A stretch of 64,000 nt of DNA, from contig NZ_JHEG04000001.1 in the NCBI RefSeq assembly GCF_000760695.4, positions 4,732,895-4,796,894 on the forward strand, written 5' to 3'. A model generated the notes under the pieces. The model was not told the origin of the DNA, searched no databases, and was given only the letters and a program-made list of their open reading frames with translations. The position numbers and the translations under genes are program-made. Positions within the stretch are counted from its first letter, which is position 1; every line of letters begins with the position of its first letter. This document shows positions 9,697 through 18,624 of this stretch, one piece after another. The DNA comes from Tolypothrix bouteillei VB521301. Its GTDB lineage: Bacteria > Cyanobacteriota > Cyanobacteriia > Cyanobacteriales > Nostocaceae.

Positions 9697-10563
9697 TTAT
9701 GCTTGGATTTCTGCGCTCGCGTCCATTACTTTTTGATGAAATGTCATATTTTGATGCTGCATAGAAATTTCAGCCGCTTTTTGTAGATTCTGAATAGCCT
9801 CTTCCCGATTTCCCAGGCGATGTTGAGCTAAACCTCGCCCATAAAAACCATGCTCGTCTTTTTCATAAAAAATATTATTTGCACCTGTAGCTTCAAGTTG
9901 TATTGCCTCCTGAAATTCATCAAAAGCGCCTTGCTCATCTCCTAATTCATAACAAGCATTTCCTCTAAAATAGTAAGCAGTACTCAAATTAGGATTTAAA
10001 TCTAATCCTTGGGTTAAATTCTTAATAGCTTGGGAATAATTGCCCAGTAAATATTGCTGAACACCTAGATTGTAGTAAGCATAAATAGATGGTTCTAAGC
10101 GAGCGATTTGAGTAAAATCTTCAATTGCTTTTTGATAGTTACCATCATAAGAATGAGCTATGGCTCGTCCATACAAAGCTCGAGTATAGTTGGGATATAA
10201 GTGAATTGAACGATTGCAATCTTCAAGAGCACTTTCATGTTCGCCAATCATGGCACGAGCAAACCCTCTTTCAGCATAAGCTTGGAAGTATTGCGGAGAT
10301 ATTTGAATAGCCTGGTTAAAATCTTCTACTGCACCTTGATAATCCTCAGTCATTAACCGAGATATTCCCCGGTTGAAATAAACTGTGGCATCTTGCGAAT
10401 ATAATTGAATCGCTTGACTGTAACTGTCTATAGCAGTTAAATAGTCACCCAAACTATAGCATATATAGCCAGACACATAGTAACCAGAAGCAAGTACGAG
10501 GTTAAACATGGAAGTGAAGTTGTAAGGTTTTGGTAGTTTGTGACAGTAAAGAACTAGAGCCAT
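9697..10563 (-). CDS. Tetratricopeptide repeat protein
   Basis: 288 aa composed almost entirely of 34-residue TPR units, about seven, each with the A/G and Y/F pattern (for example DYLTAIDSYSQAIQLYSQDA, DYQGAVEDFNQAIQISPQYF, NYSQAIKNLTQGLDLNPNLS). TPR arrays bind protein partners; nothing in the sequence tells which. The start is uncertain: ATG at 10563 or the internal ATG at 10509 (MFNLVLASGYY), and neither has a clear ribosome binding site. The short hydrophobic N-terminus is too weak to call a signal peptide. Confidence 0.85.
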   Translation of the reverse strand: MALVLYCHKLPKPYNFTSMFNLVLASGYYVSGYICYSLGDYLTAIDSYSQAIQLYSQDATVYFNRGISRLMTEDYQGAVEDFNQAIQISPQYFQAYAERGFARAMIGEHESALEDCNRSIHLYPNYTRALYGRAIAHSYDGNYQKAIEDFTQIARLEPSIYAYYNLGVQQYLLGNYSQAIKNLTQGLDLNPNLSTAYYFRGNACYELGDEQGAFDEFQEAIQLEATGANNIFYEKDEHGFYGRGLAQHRLGNREEAIQNLQKAAEISMQHQNMTFHQKVMDASAEIQA

Positions 10564-11005
10564 CTTAAATAAGTTGTAGGAAAATTTATTTCCCAGCTAA
10601 CGCCGTCTCCGTTACTTATTGGAGATTGTAGGGGAGCTACAACAATTTCAACTTCTCATAAATCGTTCAGGAAGGCTACACATTTATTTCTTTTATAAAC
10701 TAATTGGAGAGTTCTGCAAGTTAAGTTTTCATGAATAAAAAATTATTTGTTTGCGTAAAATTACGAGTATTTTAAATTAAAAAAAATTGAAATAAAAGTT
10801 TTTCATAAAAGCTCAGCTTGGTTTGTAAGAGATACTAAGAGCTAATATGAAGTGAGTGCTATAAAGTCAAAACAAACCTTACCCCAAGCCCCTACAAAGA
10901 GAGGTGCTTTAAATTACCCTATAAAAATTGATGCTTTTAGAGCAATGAAGGGAGCAGAGTGCCTTGTGATATGATTTTTTCGATGTAGAAGAGGTAAGGC
11001 AAATA
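10564..11005. other. Intergenic region, no gene seen
   Basis: 442 bases between the divergent TPR and LOG genes. It contains a small perfect hairpin (TTGTAG, loop GGGAG, CTACAA, near 10625-10645) and long AT-rich stretches. I see no ORF with a ribosome binding site and no tRNA-like structure. Confidence 0.4.
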
Positions 11006-11590
11006 GTGAAATATATTTGTGTATTTTGTGCTTCTAGTATGGGAGCGCAACCAGCTTACAAACAAGCTGCTCAACAGTTAGGTGAATTGTTAGCAAAGCG
11101 ACAGCTAAGTTTAGTTTACGGAGGTGCTAAAGTAGGACTAATGGGTGCGATCGCTGATGCCACTCTTGCAGCAGGAGGAGAAGTCATCGGTGTTATTCCA
11201 GACTTTATGGTCGCCAAAGAAATTGCTCATGATGGAATTACACAGCTCCATATTGTCAATTCCATGCACGAACGTAAAACCATGATGTCGCAGATTGCCG
11301 ATGCTTTTGTGGCACTTCCTGGAGGGATGGGAACTCTCGAAGAGTTTAGTGAAATCTTAACGTGGGCGCAATTGGGATTGCACAAAAAGCCTTGTGGCGT
11401 ACTCAATATAAATGGTTATTACGATTCTTTGCTAGCATTTTTTGATAAAGCAGTCACAGAAGAATTGTTAAGATCTGTCCACCGTTCTCTAGTTTTGGAA
11501 GCATCAGATCCAGAAAAATTACTGGATTTATTGGCAAATTATCAACCTCAAAATGTGGATAAGTGGATTGAAAAAAATGTCAAACCTTAA
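11006..11590 (+). CDS. LOG family protein (nucleoside-5'-monophosphate phosphoribohydrolase type)
   Basis: 194 aa with the Rossmann-like lysine-decarboxylase/LOG fold. Motifs are LVYGGAKVGLMGAIADA, the arginine in MHERKTMM, and the family signature ALPGGMGTLEEFSEILTWAQ (PGGxGTxxE). Plant and bacterial LOG enzymes cleave cytokinin riboside 5'-monophosphates or related nucleotides to free base and ribose phosphate; older annotation as lysine decarboxylase is wrong. The start is GTG at 11006. It is monocistronic. The true substrate in cyanobacteria is uncertain. Confidence 0.9.
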   Translation: MKYICVFCASSMGAQPAYKQAAQQLGELLAKRQLSLVYGGAKVGLMGAIADATLAAGGEVIGVIPDFMVAKEIAHDGITQLHIVNSMHERKTMMSQIADAFVALPGGMGTLEEFSEILTWAQLGLHKKPCGVLNINGYYDSLLAFFDKAVTEELLRSVHRSLVLEASDPEKLLDLLANYQPQNVDKWIEKNVKP

Positions 11591-11663
11591 TGCCAAGAAA
11601 TTTACTTTGACAAAAGATTTATAAAGAAGTAGTGCTCGGCATTTAAGGTGGTAACATGTTGAA

Positions 11664-12491
11664 ATGTTTGATAACGTTTGCAAATTTCTAGCGGAAAATT
11701 TCTCAACTGACTTTGCCTCTTGGTTAATTGGAGAACCAGTCCCTTTAACCGAGTTAAGTCCAAGCGAACTATCTCTTGAACCAATTCGTGCCGATGCACT
11801 GATTCTATTGGAGTCACCAGAGGTTGTACTTCATTTAGAGTTCCAGACTAAACCCGATATAGAGATACCATTTCGCATGATAGACTATCGAGTGCGAGTC
11901 TATCGTCGCTTTCCTCAAAAGGGAATGCATCAAGTGGTAATTTACTTAAAACAGACGGATTCAGAAGAGGTTTATAAAAATACGTTTTCTATTCCTGGTA
12001 CTCGCCATGAATTTAATGTGATTCGCCTTTGGGAACAACCAAAAGAGGTATTGTCACCGTATGTAGGTTTATTGCCATTGACCGTGTTGTGTAAAGCTGA
12101 CGATCGCGAACGAACGCTGAGGGAGGTAGCACAAGAAATAGATGGTATTAACGATCGACGCCAACAAAGCAACGTAGCTGCGGCAACAGCAATCTTAGCC
12201 GGTTTAGTATTAAATAAGGACTTGATTAAAAGAGTTTTGAAAAAGGACATTATGAAAGAATCGGTTATTTATCAAGATATCTGGGATGAAGCTAAAACTA
12301 AAGGTCGCGAAGAAGGTCGCGAAGAAGGTCGCGAAGAAGGTCGCGAAGAAGGTCGCGAAGAAGGTCGCGAAGAGGGGATTCGGAAAGTAGCTGTTAATTT
12401 ACTGAAAAATGGCATCACACCTGAAGATGTGGTCAAGTTTACGGGGTTATCTCTCGAACAGGTACAGTCTTTAAGAGCACAATTAGATTAA
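11664..12491 (+). CDS. Rpn/PD-(D/E)XK-type nuclease-transposase family protein with GREE repeat tail
   Basis: 275 aa, like the many cyanobacterial proteins annotated as Rpn family recombination-promoting nuclease or putative transposase. The N-terminal PD-(D/E)XK-like core has ADALILLESPEVVLHLEFQT (catalytic D, then E-x-Q). It is followed by IPFRMIDYRVRVYRRF, a VIYLKQTD strand and helical segments. Residues about 214-237 are six perfect GREE units. The last 35 residues (LLKNGITPEDVVKFTGLSLE) are the short helical tail that usually ends this family. Such genes are multicopy and mobile in Nostocales, but I see no terminal repeats here. ATG at 11664 lacks a strong ribosome binding site. Confidence 0.8.
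   Translation: MFDNVCKFLAENFSTDFASWLIGEPVPLTELSPSELSLEPIRADALILLESPEVVLHLEFQTKPDIEIPFRMIDYRVRVYRRFPQKGMHQVVIYLKQTDSEEVYKNTFSIPGTRHEFNVIRLWEQPKEVLSPYVGLLPLTVLCKADDRERTLREVAQEIDGINDRRQQSNVAAATAILAGLVLNKDLIKRVLKKDIMKESVIYQDIWDEAKTKGREEGREEGREEGREEGREEGREEGIRKVAVNLLKNGITPEDVVKFTGLSLEQVQSLRAQLD
12303..12374 (+). repeat. Six tandem 12-bp units inside the Rpn-like gene
   Basis: GGTCGCGAAGAA repeated six times (the last unit ends GAG), coding GREE each time. Twelve is a multiple of three, so slippage changes the length of the charged helix without breaking the frame. Confidence 0.95.
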
Positions 12492-12586
12492 TCTTAAGAC
12501 GGTGTTGAACCTCGGTGCATGCGTTCCCAGGCTTTCCCTGGGAACTAGAATTAACTCTAATTTCAGAAATTTAACAATTGTCAAAT

Positions 12587-13825
12587 TTAGACAGATTGAC
12601 TAAACAGTAAAAGTACTGTTTGAAATAAACCTACAACAAAGCCTAAAATACCGCCTAAATTAACAATTGCTTGCAATTCATTTTTGACAATTCCTTCAAT
12701 TGCTGCTTCTAAATCAGCAGGAGAAGTCGATTTGACTCGGTCAACGATCACTTGATCGATTGACAAAATAGGGATTGTTTGAGCCACTATAGCTTCTAAA
12801 TCGCGTTCCAAATACCTCTCTAAAATCAGAGCGAGTTCCTTACTGACAACTTCTAAGGAAGCGTTCACAACAGGAGAAGTGCCAAGGCGGTTAACGAGCA
12901 ACATAGCTATATGCTCCCAGTCCACGGAGCCACTTAATCCTTGGAGTAAATCACTCCCCTTTGTTTGTAAATACTGGCGGACACTATCGCGTGTCGTTTT
13001 TCGCAATTGGCGTACCGTACCAACTGGTAAGTTTTGTAACGATAAGTCTTGTAAAAATTTCTTAAGGCGATCGCGCACCTGTAGTTCTCTAATCAACTCC
13101 TGCAAGCGAGCATTGGTAGCATCTTTTTCATCCAAGCAGTAAGTCCGCAAGCGGCTGAGAGTATTCCTCAAGCCAAATAGATTTGCGACTACCCAATAGG
13201 TACCGCTGGTCTTTTCCCGAAAGCTTTCATCAATGGCTTGGATAGTACGATCTGTCAAAAAATCAATTACCGCTTGTCGCAAGACATCTGGAGGAATAAC
13301 CACTTGTAGCAGCCAATCAGCCAGACGAGTTGCTTGTTCGTCAGTTAATTGAAATTCCAGTAATATCAGGTCAAAAATTTGATTAATCTGGGCTTCCAAA
13401 AAATCTTCTCGCCTTGCTAGTACCTTAAGCAGGCGCGGTAAAGACTCCCCTAATAAATCCCGCAATATTCCGGACAAAATCTTAGCTGTTTTCTGCTCGC
13501 GATCGGATTTAATCTGGTCGAGTGCCAAACGCAGCAACCAAAGAATTCCTCCTTGTACGCGTTCGGGCTGCAACAATCGTCGCGCCAGATTTTGCAATTC
13601 CTCTGGAGTCAGCAGCGACCCCATGATCGTGTTGGAAATATTCTTAGCAAGCCGTTCTTGGTTGCGGGGAATTAGTCCTGGGGTAAATGGAACTCTTCGC
13701 CCACCGATATAGATTGCGCGGTAGGGACGAAACAGCATTTTGATGGCTATGTCGTTAGTAAAATAGCCAATAATTCCACCTGCTACAGGGGGAGAAACAT
13801 AAAGCCAAAGATGAGACCAATCCAT
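12587..13825 (-). CDS. DUF445 family membrane-associated protein
   Basis: 412 aa. The N-terminus [28 protein letters not shown] and the following [21 protein letters not shown] are the DUF445 signature: a hydrophobic anchor, then a basic loop. The central 300 residues are long amphipathic helices. The C-terminus ([18 protein letters not shown]) is a second membrane segment, so both ends are anchored in the membrane. The family's function is unknown; Bacillus YheB and relatives are also uncharacterised. It lies on the same strand as menG and downstream of it, separated by an STRR block. Confidence 0.88.
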   Translation of the reverse strand: MDWSHLWLYVSPPVAGGIIGYFTNDIAIKMLFRPYRAIYIGGRRVPFTPGLIPRNQERLAKNISNTIMGSLLTPEELQNLARRLLQPERVQGGILWLLRLALDQIKSDREQKTAKILSGILRDLLGESLPRLLKVLARREDFLEAQINQIFDLILLEFQLTDEQATRLADWLLQVVIPPDVLRQAVIDFLTDRTIQAIDESFREKTSGTYWVVANLFGLRNTLSRLRTYCLDEKDATNARLQELIRELQVRDRLKKFLQDLSLQNLPVGTVRQLRKTTRDSVRQYLQTKGSDLLQGLSGSVDWEHIAMLLVNRLGTSPVVNASLEVVSKELALILERYLERDLEAIVAQTIPILSIDQVIVDRVKSTSPADLEAAIEGIVKNELQAIVNLGGILGFVVGLFQTVLLLFSQSV

Positions 13826-13837
13826 TAGGTTATTAAT

Positions 13838-13915
13838 TCTCAGTTAGCAGTTAGCAGTTAGTAGTGACTAGCTAACAACCACTAACCACTAACTACTAAC
13901 CACCAATCACTAACT
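13838..13915. repeat. STRR heptanucleotide array
   Basis: Imperfect heptamers of the GTTAGCA / GTTAGTA and ACTAACC / ACTAACT types, arranged as inverted halves (first CAGTTAGCAGTTAG, then ACCACTAACCACTAAC), between menG and the DUF445 gene. Confidence 0.8.
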
Positions 13916-14605
13916 TTTCATAAGCACTAGCACTCCCATCATACCGTTCATAAGAGAGTAGTGTGTGACAGTGGTAAAACCAACTTGACGACCAATCTCT
14001 ACTTGTTCCGATCCTGTGGGAAATCGGTCAAGGCTGGGACTAATATAAGCGTATTCGTCCTTGACACCCATATAGCTCGCTATGGGAACCACGAGATTGT
14101 CCAAATACCATTGCTGAAAAGCACGCATTTGAGGATTGTTGGGACGGTGAAAGTCCAAAATTGCCGCTCTAGAACCTTTTTTCAGGACGCGATGTAATTC
14201 TTTTAAGCTCTGTGGAATATTTGTTACATTTCTTAAACCATAACCCATTGTTGCGGCGTCAAAGCAGTTATCGTCAAATGGTAAATTTAAAACATCAGCT
14301 TCTACCCAAGTGATGGGAGAGCGAGGAGACTGACTTTGAGCCCGAGATTTTGCCACTTCTAGTAACTCTGGAGAAAAGTCCACTCCAAAAACCCGCCCCG
14401 TGCTTCCCGTTCGCCTTGCTAGCACAAAAGATAAATCTCCGCTTCCACAGCACAGATCGAGACTTGTATCGCCCGGTTTAGCGCCGCTCCATTTCACCGT
14501 CATATCTTTCCAAATGCGATGCTGTCCCAAACTCAACCAGTCATTGAGGCGATCGTAAACGGGAGCAATACGGTTAAAAATATTACGAATGTCATTGTTG
14601 GTCAT
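13910..14605 (-). CDS. menG: Demethylphylloquinone/demethylmenaquinone C-methyltransferase
   Basis: 231 aa class I SAM methyltransferase of the UbiE/MenG family. In cyanobacteria it adds the final ring methyl in phylloquinone synthesis, the secondary acceptor of photosystem I. Motifs: NIFNRIAPVYDRLNDWLSLG at the N-terminus (the UbiE signature), LDLCCGSGDLSFVLA (SAM glycine loop), VFGVDFSPELLEVAK, then ATMGYGLRNVTNIPQSLKEL and LDFHRPNNPQMRAFQQWYL. Length and order are normal. The ATG at 14605 gives the expected N-terminus. Confidence 0.94.
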   Translation of the reverse strand: MTNNDIRNIFNRIAPVYDRLNDWLSLGQHRIWKDMTVKWSGAKPGDTSLDLCCGSGDLSFVLARRTGSTGRVFGVDFSPELLEVAKSRAQSQSPRSPITWVEADVLNLPFDDNCFDAATMGYGLRNVTNIPQSLKELHRVLKKGSRAAILDFHRPNNPQMRAFQQWYLDNLVVPIASYMGVKDEYAYISPSLDRFPTGSEQVEIGRQVGFTTVTHYSLMNGMMGVLVLMKS

Positions 14606-14911
14606 TTGTCAATGCTCAAAAGTTTAGCTCTAAGAAATTTTCATAAATTTATAGGTTTTGGATATAGGTTTTCGCACTATTGATGGTTTATAGTACCGAG
14701 TGAGTGGCGAAAAAGTCAGTCATGTGTCAATGCAGGAAGCCGTGCTGCATGGTTATGAGGATAATTGACCTTCTAGTACTATCATGCTTGAGGTTATGCA
14801 TCGCATTAGCTCCTGCATTTTACAGCAATCATTCCTGCAAAAGTACTAGCATTTCAGTCTAAACTGAAAGTCCGTCTTCAAGGAATACCTATAGCTTTAC
14901 AATAAGCAATC
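14606..14911. other. Divergent promoter region between menG and serA
   Basis: 306 bases. A short hairpin (ATGCAG ... CTGCAT, about 14730-14750) lies in the middle, and the rest is AT-rich. No ORF or known riboswitch fold was recognised. The promoters of both menG and serA must be here. Confidence 0.35.
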
Positions 14912-16492
14912 ATGTCTAAGGTTCTTGTCTCCGATCCAATCGATCAAGTTGGGGTTGATATCTTATCCCAAGTTGCCACAGTAGATGTTAAAACAGGGTT
15001 AAAACCAGAGGAACTCATAGAAATCATTGGTGAGTATGATGCACTTATGATTCGCTCTGGAACCCGTGTCACCCAAGAAATTATTGAAGCCGGCACCCAG
15101 TTAAAAATTATTGGTCGCGCTGGCGTTGGTGTTGATAATGTTGATGTCCCTGCAGCTACGCGCAAAGGAATTGTGGTTGTCAATTCCCCTGAGGGAAATA
15201 CAATTGCTGCTGCGGAACACGCACTGGCAATGATGTTGTCCTTGTCACGCCACATTCCCGATGCCAATGCATCGGTAAAAAGCGGGGAGTGGGATCGCAA
15301 AACTTTTGTTGGTGCTGAAGTTTACAAGAAAACTTTAGGTATTGTAGGCTTGGGCAAAATTGGCTCCCATGTTGCGGCTGTTGCCAAAGCAATGGGAATG
15401 AAACTGCTAGCTTATGACCCCTTCATCTCTACAGAAAGGGCAGAACAAATCGGGTGTCAATTGGTAGAGCTAGATTTGTTATTGCAGCAAGCAGATTACA
15501 TCACCCTGCACATCCCGAAAACACCAGAAACTACGCATTTAATCAACACTGAAAGATTGTCAAAGATGAAACCCAGCGCCCGTATTATTAACTGCGCTCG
15601 TGGCGGCATCATTGATGAAGAGGCTTTAGCGGTTGCCATTAAAGAGGGGAAAATTTCTGGTGCTGCATTGGATGTTTTTGAGAAAGAACCCATAGGGGAA
15701 TCATCCTTAAAGGCATTGGGTAAAGAAGTTGTTCTCACCCCACATTTGGGAGCTTCTACAACAGAAGCACAAGTGAATGTGGCGATAGACGTTGCCGAAC
15801 AAATTCGAGATGTATTGTTAGGGTTACCCGCACGTTCGGCAGTCAATATCCCCGGACTCAATCCCGATGTCATAGAAGAACTCAAACCCTACATGCAGCT
15901 AGCAGAAACCCTGGGCAACCTGGTGGGACAGTTAGCAGGCGGACGGGTGGAATTGCTCAATATCCGACTCCAAGGAGAACTTGCAACAAACAGGAGTCAG
16001 CCCCTAGTTGTGGCATCCTTAAAAGGATTGCTTTACAAAGCACTGCGGGAACGGGTAAATTACGTAAATGCCAGTATTGAGGCAAAAGAGCGGGGAATCC
16101 GCGTGATTGAAACGCGAGATGCGGCAGTACAAGATTATGCCGGCTCTTTGCATTTAGAAGCGACTGGTTCTCTGGGTACTCATGCTGTGACTGGTGCTTT
16201 GTTAGGTGATGGAGAAATCAGACTGACCAACTTGGATGGTTTCCCAATTAACGTCCCCCCCAGTCAGCATATGTTGTTTACCCTGCACCGAGATATGCCA
16301 GGGATTATTGGCAAACTGGGTTCCCTATTGGGCAGTTTTAATGTCAATATTGCCAGTATGCAAGTAGGTCGCAAAATCGTTCGCGGTGATGCTGTCATGG
16401 TTCTCAGCCTTGATGACCCCCTACCCGATGGGATTTTGTCTGAAATTACCAAAGTCCCAGGAATTCGGGATGCGTATACGGTAACACTTTAA
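14912..16492 (+). CDS. serA: D-3-phosphoglycerate dehydrogenase
   Basis: First step of phosphorylated serine synthesis: 3-phosphoglycerate to 3-phosphohydroxypyruvate with NAD. At 526 aa it is the long type. N-terminal substrate domain; NAD-binding fold with LGIVGLGKIGSHVA; catalytic arginine in NCARGGIIDEEAL, glutamate in FEKEP, and histidine in LTPHLGASTTEAQ. It is followed by the intervening (ASB) domain and a C-terminal ACT domain from about residue 452 (HMLFTLHRDMPGIIGKLGSL), which normally binds serine. The frame is intact. It is followed at once by prmA on the same strand, so they may be co-transcribed. Confidence 0.96.
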   Translation: MSKVLVSDPIDQVGVDILSQVATVDVKTGLKPEELIEIIGEYDALMIRSGTRVTQEIIEAGTQLKIIGRAGVGVDNVDVPAATRKGIVVVNSPEGNTIAAAEHALAMMLSLSRHIPDANASVKSGEWDRKTFVGAEVYKKTLGIVGLGKIGSHVAAVAKAMGMKLLAYDPFISTERAEQIGCQLVELDLLLQQADYITLHIPKTPETTHLINTERLSKMKPSARIINCARGGIIDEEALAVAIKEGKISGAALDVFEKEPIGESSLKALGKEVVLTPHLGASTTEAQVNVAIDVAEQIRDVLLGLPARSAVNIPGLNPDVIEELKPYMQLAETLGNLVGQLAGGRVELLNIRLQGELATNRSQPLVVASLKGLLYKALRERVNYVNASIEAKERGIRVIETRDAAVQDYAGSLHLEATGSLGTHAVTGALLGDGEIRLTNLDGFPINVPPSQHMLFTLHRDMPGIIGKLGSLLGSFNVNIASMQVGRKIVRGDAVMVLSLDDPLPDGILSEITKVPGIRDAYTVTL

Positions 16493-16556
16493 AAAGGATA
16501 AAGGATGAAGGATGAAGGGAATGTTTTTTATCCTTTATCCTTTACACTTGATACTT
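16493..16556. repeat. Inverted STRR hairpin between serA and prmA
   Basis: AAGGATAAAGGATGAAGGATGA on the left and ATCCTTTATCCTTT on the right are complementary, separated by about 15 bases. The block follows the serA stop by a few bases and could act as a stem-loop between the two cistrons. Confidence 0.75.
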
Positions 16557-16561
16557 TAAAT

Positions 16562-17482
16562 ATGGCAAACACTTGGTGGGAAGTACAAATTCAATGCGAA
16601 CCTGCGCTAGAAGAGTCTATCTTTTGGCGTTTGGAAAATTTTGGCTGTCGTGGAACGGCTAGTGAAAAGAAAGGGAGCAGTTTTTTAGTACGCAGTTATT
16701 TGCCGCAGTTTCAAGCGCATCTTTTGGATTTGGCAGCGCTGTCACTGTGGTTGCGACAAGATGCTCTGTGTATGGAACTTCCCATACCTGTGGTGCGGTG
16801 GGAGTTAATTGATGAGCAGGATTGGGCAAGTAGTTGGAAGCAATATTGGCAACCACAGGAAATTGGCGATCGCATTTTAATCAATCCTGCATGGTTGCCA
16901 GTACCGGAAAATTCCGAACGTTTGATTATTCTTTTAGATCCCGGTGTAGCATTTGGTACGGGAAATCATGCTACAACTCAGTTGTGTTTGGAATCTTTAG
17001 AAATGCGACTGAGCAGCGTACCTGAATCTTTTACAAGTCAAGAGCGGGCAAACGAAGATGTGGTAATTGCGGATGTGGGTTGTGGTTCTGGTATCCTTTC
17101 TATAGGAGCGCTATTACTGGGAGCAAAGAAAGCCTACGCAGTGGATACCGATCCTTTAGCAGTCAGATCGACTATAGAAAATCGTGCCATGAATGGTGTC
17201 AACCCAGAAAGTTTAATCGTAGCGGAAGGAAGTGTAGACGTTTTAACAAAACTAGTTCCGCAGCCTGTGGATGGTATCGTTTGCAATATTTTGGCAGACG
17301 TTATTATTAGTTTGGCACCAGAGTTTAGTGCGATCGTCAAACCCAGTACTTGGGGAATTTTCAGTGGAATTTTACTCGAGCAATCTAAAGCTGTTGCTGA
17401 TGCTTTAGAGAAACACGGTTGGGTTGTAGCTACTCTTTGGAAGCGCAAAGAATGGTGTTGCTTAAACGTGCGACGATCTTAA
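16562..17482 (+). CDS. prmA: Ribosomal protein L11 methyltransferase
   Basis: SAM-dependent trimethylation of ribosomal protein L11. 306 aa from the ATG at 16562 ([20 protein letters not shown]), the normal family length. An upstream in-frame ATG at 16505 would add 19 residues translated from a heptamer repeat and is rejected. Motifs: N-terminal L11-binding domain (about 1-100), [23 protein letters not shown] loop [40 protein letters not shown], and [16 protein letters not shown] (the N-I-L-A motif). The frame is complete. Confidence 0.94.
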   Translation: MANTWWEVQIQCEPALEESIFWRLENFGCRGTASEKKGSSFLVRSYLPQFQAHLLDLAALSLWLRQDALCMELPIPVVRWELIDEQDWASSWKQYWQPQEIGDRILINPAWLPVPENSERLIILLDPGVAFGTGNHATTQLCLESLEMRLSSVPESFTSQERANEDVVIADVGCGSGILSIGALLLGAKKAYAVDTDPLAVRSTIENRAMNGVNPESLIVAEGSVDVLTKLVPQPVDGIVCNILADVIISLAPEFSAIVKPSTWGIFSGILLEQSKAVADALEKHGWVVATLWKRKEWCCLNVRRS

Positions 17483-17663
17483 GATTGTAATTAATGCTTA
17501 GAGATGATTTATAAAGTAGGTTGGGTTGAGGAACGAAACCCAACATTAAATCGAATTGTTGATAGGTTGACAAGAAAAAACACGACTGTGTGACAATTGG
17601 GGAAAATCTTTTTATTCCGTTTGTAGTAGGGCTTTAGCGCGTACATCGCAACTACAAACTAGC

Positions 17664-17920
17664 GGGAATATTCCAATTTTAGAAAAAACACCAAGCGATT
17701 GAAATCGCAGCTATACAAACCAAGTCCACCTACGTGGACTTAGTATGAAGTCCGCGCAGGCGGTGAGACCAGTGCTGGTTTCCCCCACCCTGGCAACTGG
17801 CGTATTGCGGGCATAGCTTCGCGATGCGAAGCGTCTCCGTAAGGAGATACCCGAAGGGACTTAAATTGTATAGCCCCAGAATTCTATTCGGAGGGCAATG
17901 TGCCAAATTGGGATGCTCCC
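17664..17920. mobile_element. MITE-like palindromic element, copy 1 (with inner repeat insert)
   Basis: Imperfect terminal inverted repeats GGGAATATTCCAA (17664-17676) and TTGGGATGCTCCC (17908-17920), with inner inverted parts GCTATACAA / TTGTATAGC. It shares GATTGAAATC, TATACAAAC, the GTCC..GGACT segments and TAGCCCCAGAATTCTATTC with the shorter copy at 59343-59501. The middle of this copy also holds a GCTTCGCGATGCGAAGC palindrome and a TCTCCGTAAGGAGA hairpin of another repeat family. It has no coding capacity. Together with flanking AT-rich sequence it fills the 17483-17997 gap between prmA and the first LRV gene. Confidence 0.65.
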
Positions 17921-17997
17921 CAAACTAGCAATGGTTATCTTTGGCAACTGACTTATCACCAAAACTTACAAGACAAGAGTTGAAAATTCTAAATTTT

Positions 17998-18606
17998 CTA
18001 TAAATATTCTTTAATCAAACTGTTTTTAGCCGCAGCACTAACAGAAGGATTATTATCATTGGCTAAGTTCTTAAGAGTAGCAATGGGAGTAGAGGAATTA
18101 TTTGCTACAGCAAAACGCACTTTTTCATTTCTATCTTTCGCTAATGTCTCTAAAGCATCAGTGGGAGTATTTTTGTTTTGAGCGGTTATCAATCGAACGT
18201 TATCCATTATATCTCGTGCTAACTTCTGTAAAGTGCTTTCAGAAGTTTGAGTATTAGCTGCAACAAAAAAACTTTTAGCTAAAGCAATTTTGATGCTTTC
18301 ATCTGGTTGATGAATTGCCCATTCAAGAAAAAAGAGCGGTAGCTCATGATTTAGAAAAACTAAGTTATTTGATTGATAAAGTTCTGTTAAAAAGTTAGGA
18401 TTTTCAAGCAATAACAGTGGTATGGCAGGATTATTTAAAACCTCTACTGGTAGAAAGTAGAATAATTGCAACAGTAAATCTGGCGGTGTATTGGGATTCT
18501 GGGCTACAGCCGAGCGAATAGTTGTATTGCCTTTTGCTGCTAATTCGCGCAAGCGTTCTGCTGGAGTATTTTGGTCTGATGCTTCTTCTTCAGGAGTTAA
18601 TTGCAT
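17998..18606 (-). CDS. LRV-repeat protein, short form (202 aa)
   Basis: Built from leucine-rich repeat variant units of about 24 residues with the consensus V-R-x-A-V-A-x-N-P-x-T-P-x-x-x-L-x-x-L-A-x-D. Examples are TIRSAVAQNPNTPPDLLLQL and KVRFAVANNSSTPIATLKNL. Residues about 49-75 (FLPVEVLNNPAIPLLLLENP) form an N-terminal cap shared with the other three LRV genes in this window. The C-terminal WLERYA cap of those genes is missing, so this may be a trimmed paralogue. It lies 18 bases downstream of the long LRV gene on the same strand and is probably co-transcribed. LRV solenoids are expected to bind ligands; the function is unknown. Confidence 0.8.
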   Translation of the reverse strand: MQLTPEEEASDQNTPAERLRELAAKGNTTIRSAVAQNPNTPPDLLLQLFYFLPVEVLNNPAIPLLLLENPNFLTELYQSNNLVFLNHELPLFFLEWAIHQPDESIKIALAKSFFVAANTQTSESTLQKLARDIMDNVRLITAQNKNTPTDALETLAKDRNEKVRFAVANNSSTPIATLKNLANDNNPSVSAAAKNSLIKEYL

Positions 18607-18624
18607 TGCAGCTAAAATGTAACT

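Noticed and set aside
12303..12374. CRISPR-like tandem repeat
   Set aside because: Units are 12 bp without spacers and are in frame inside a coding region.
16505..16561. N-terminal extension of PrmA
   Set aside because: The 19 residues come from an STRR repeat; the ATG at 16562 gives the family's normal start.
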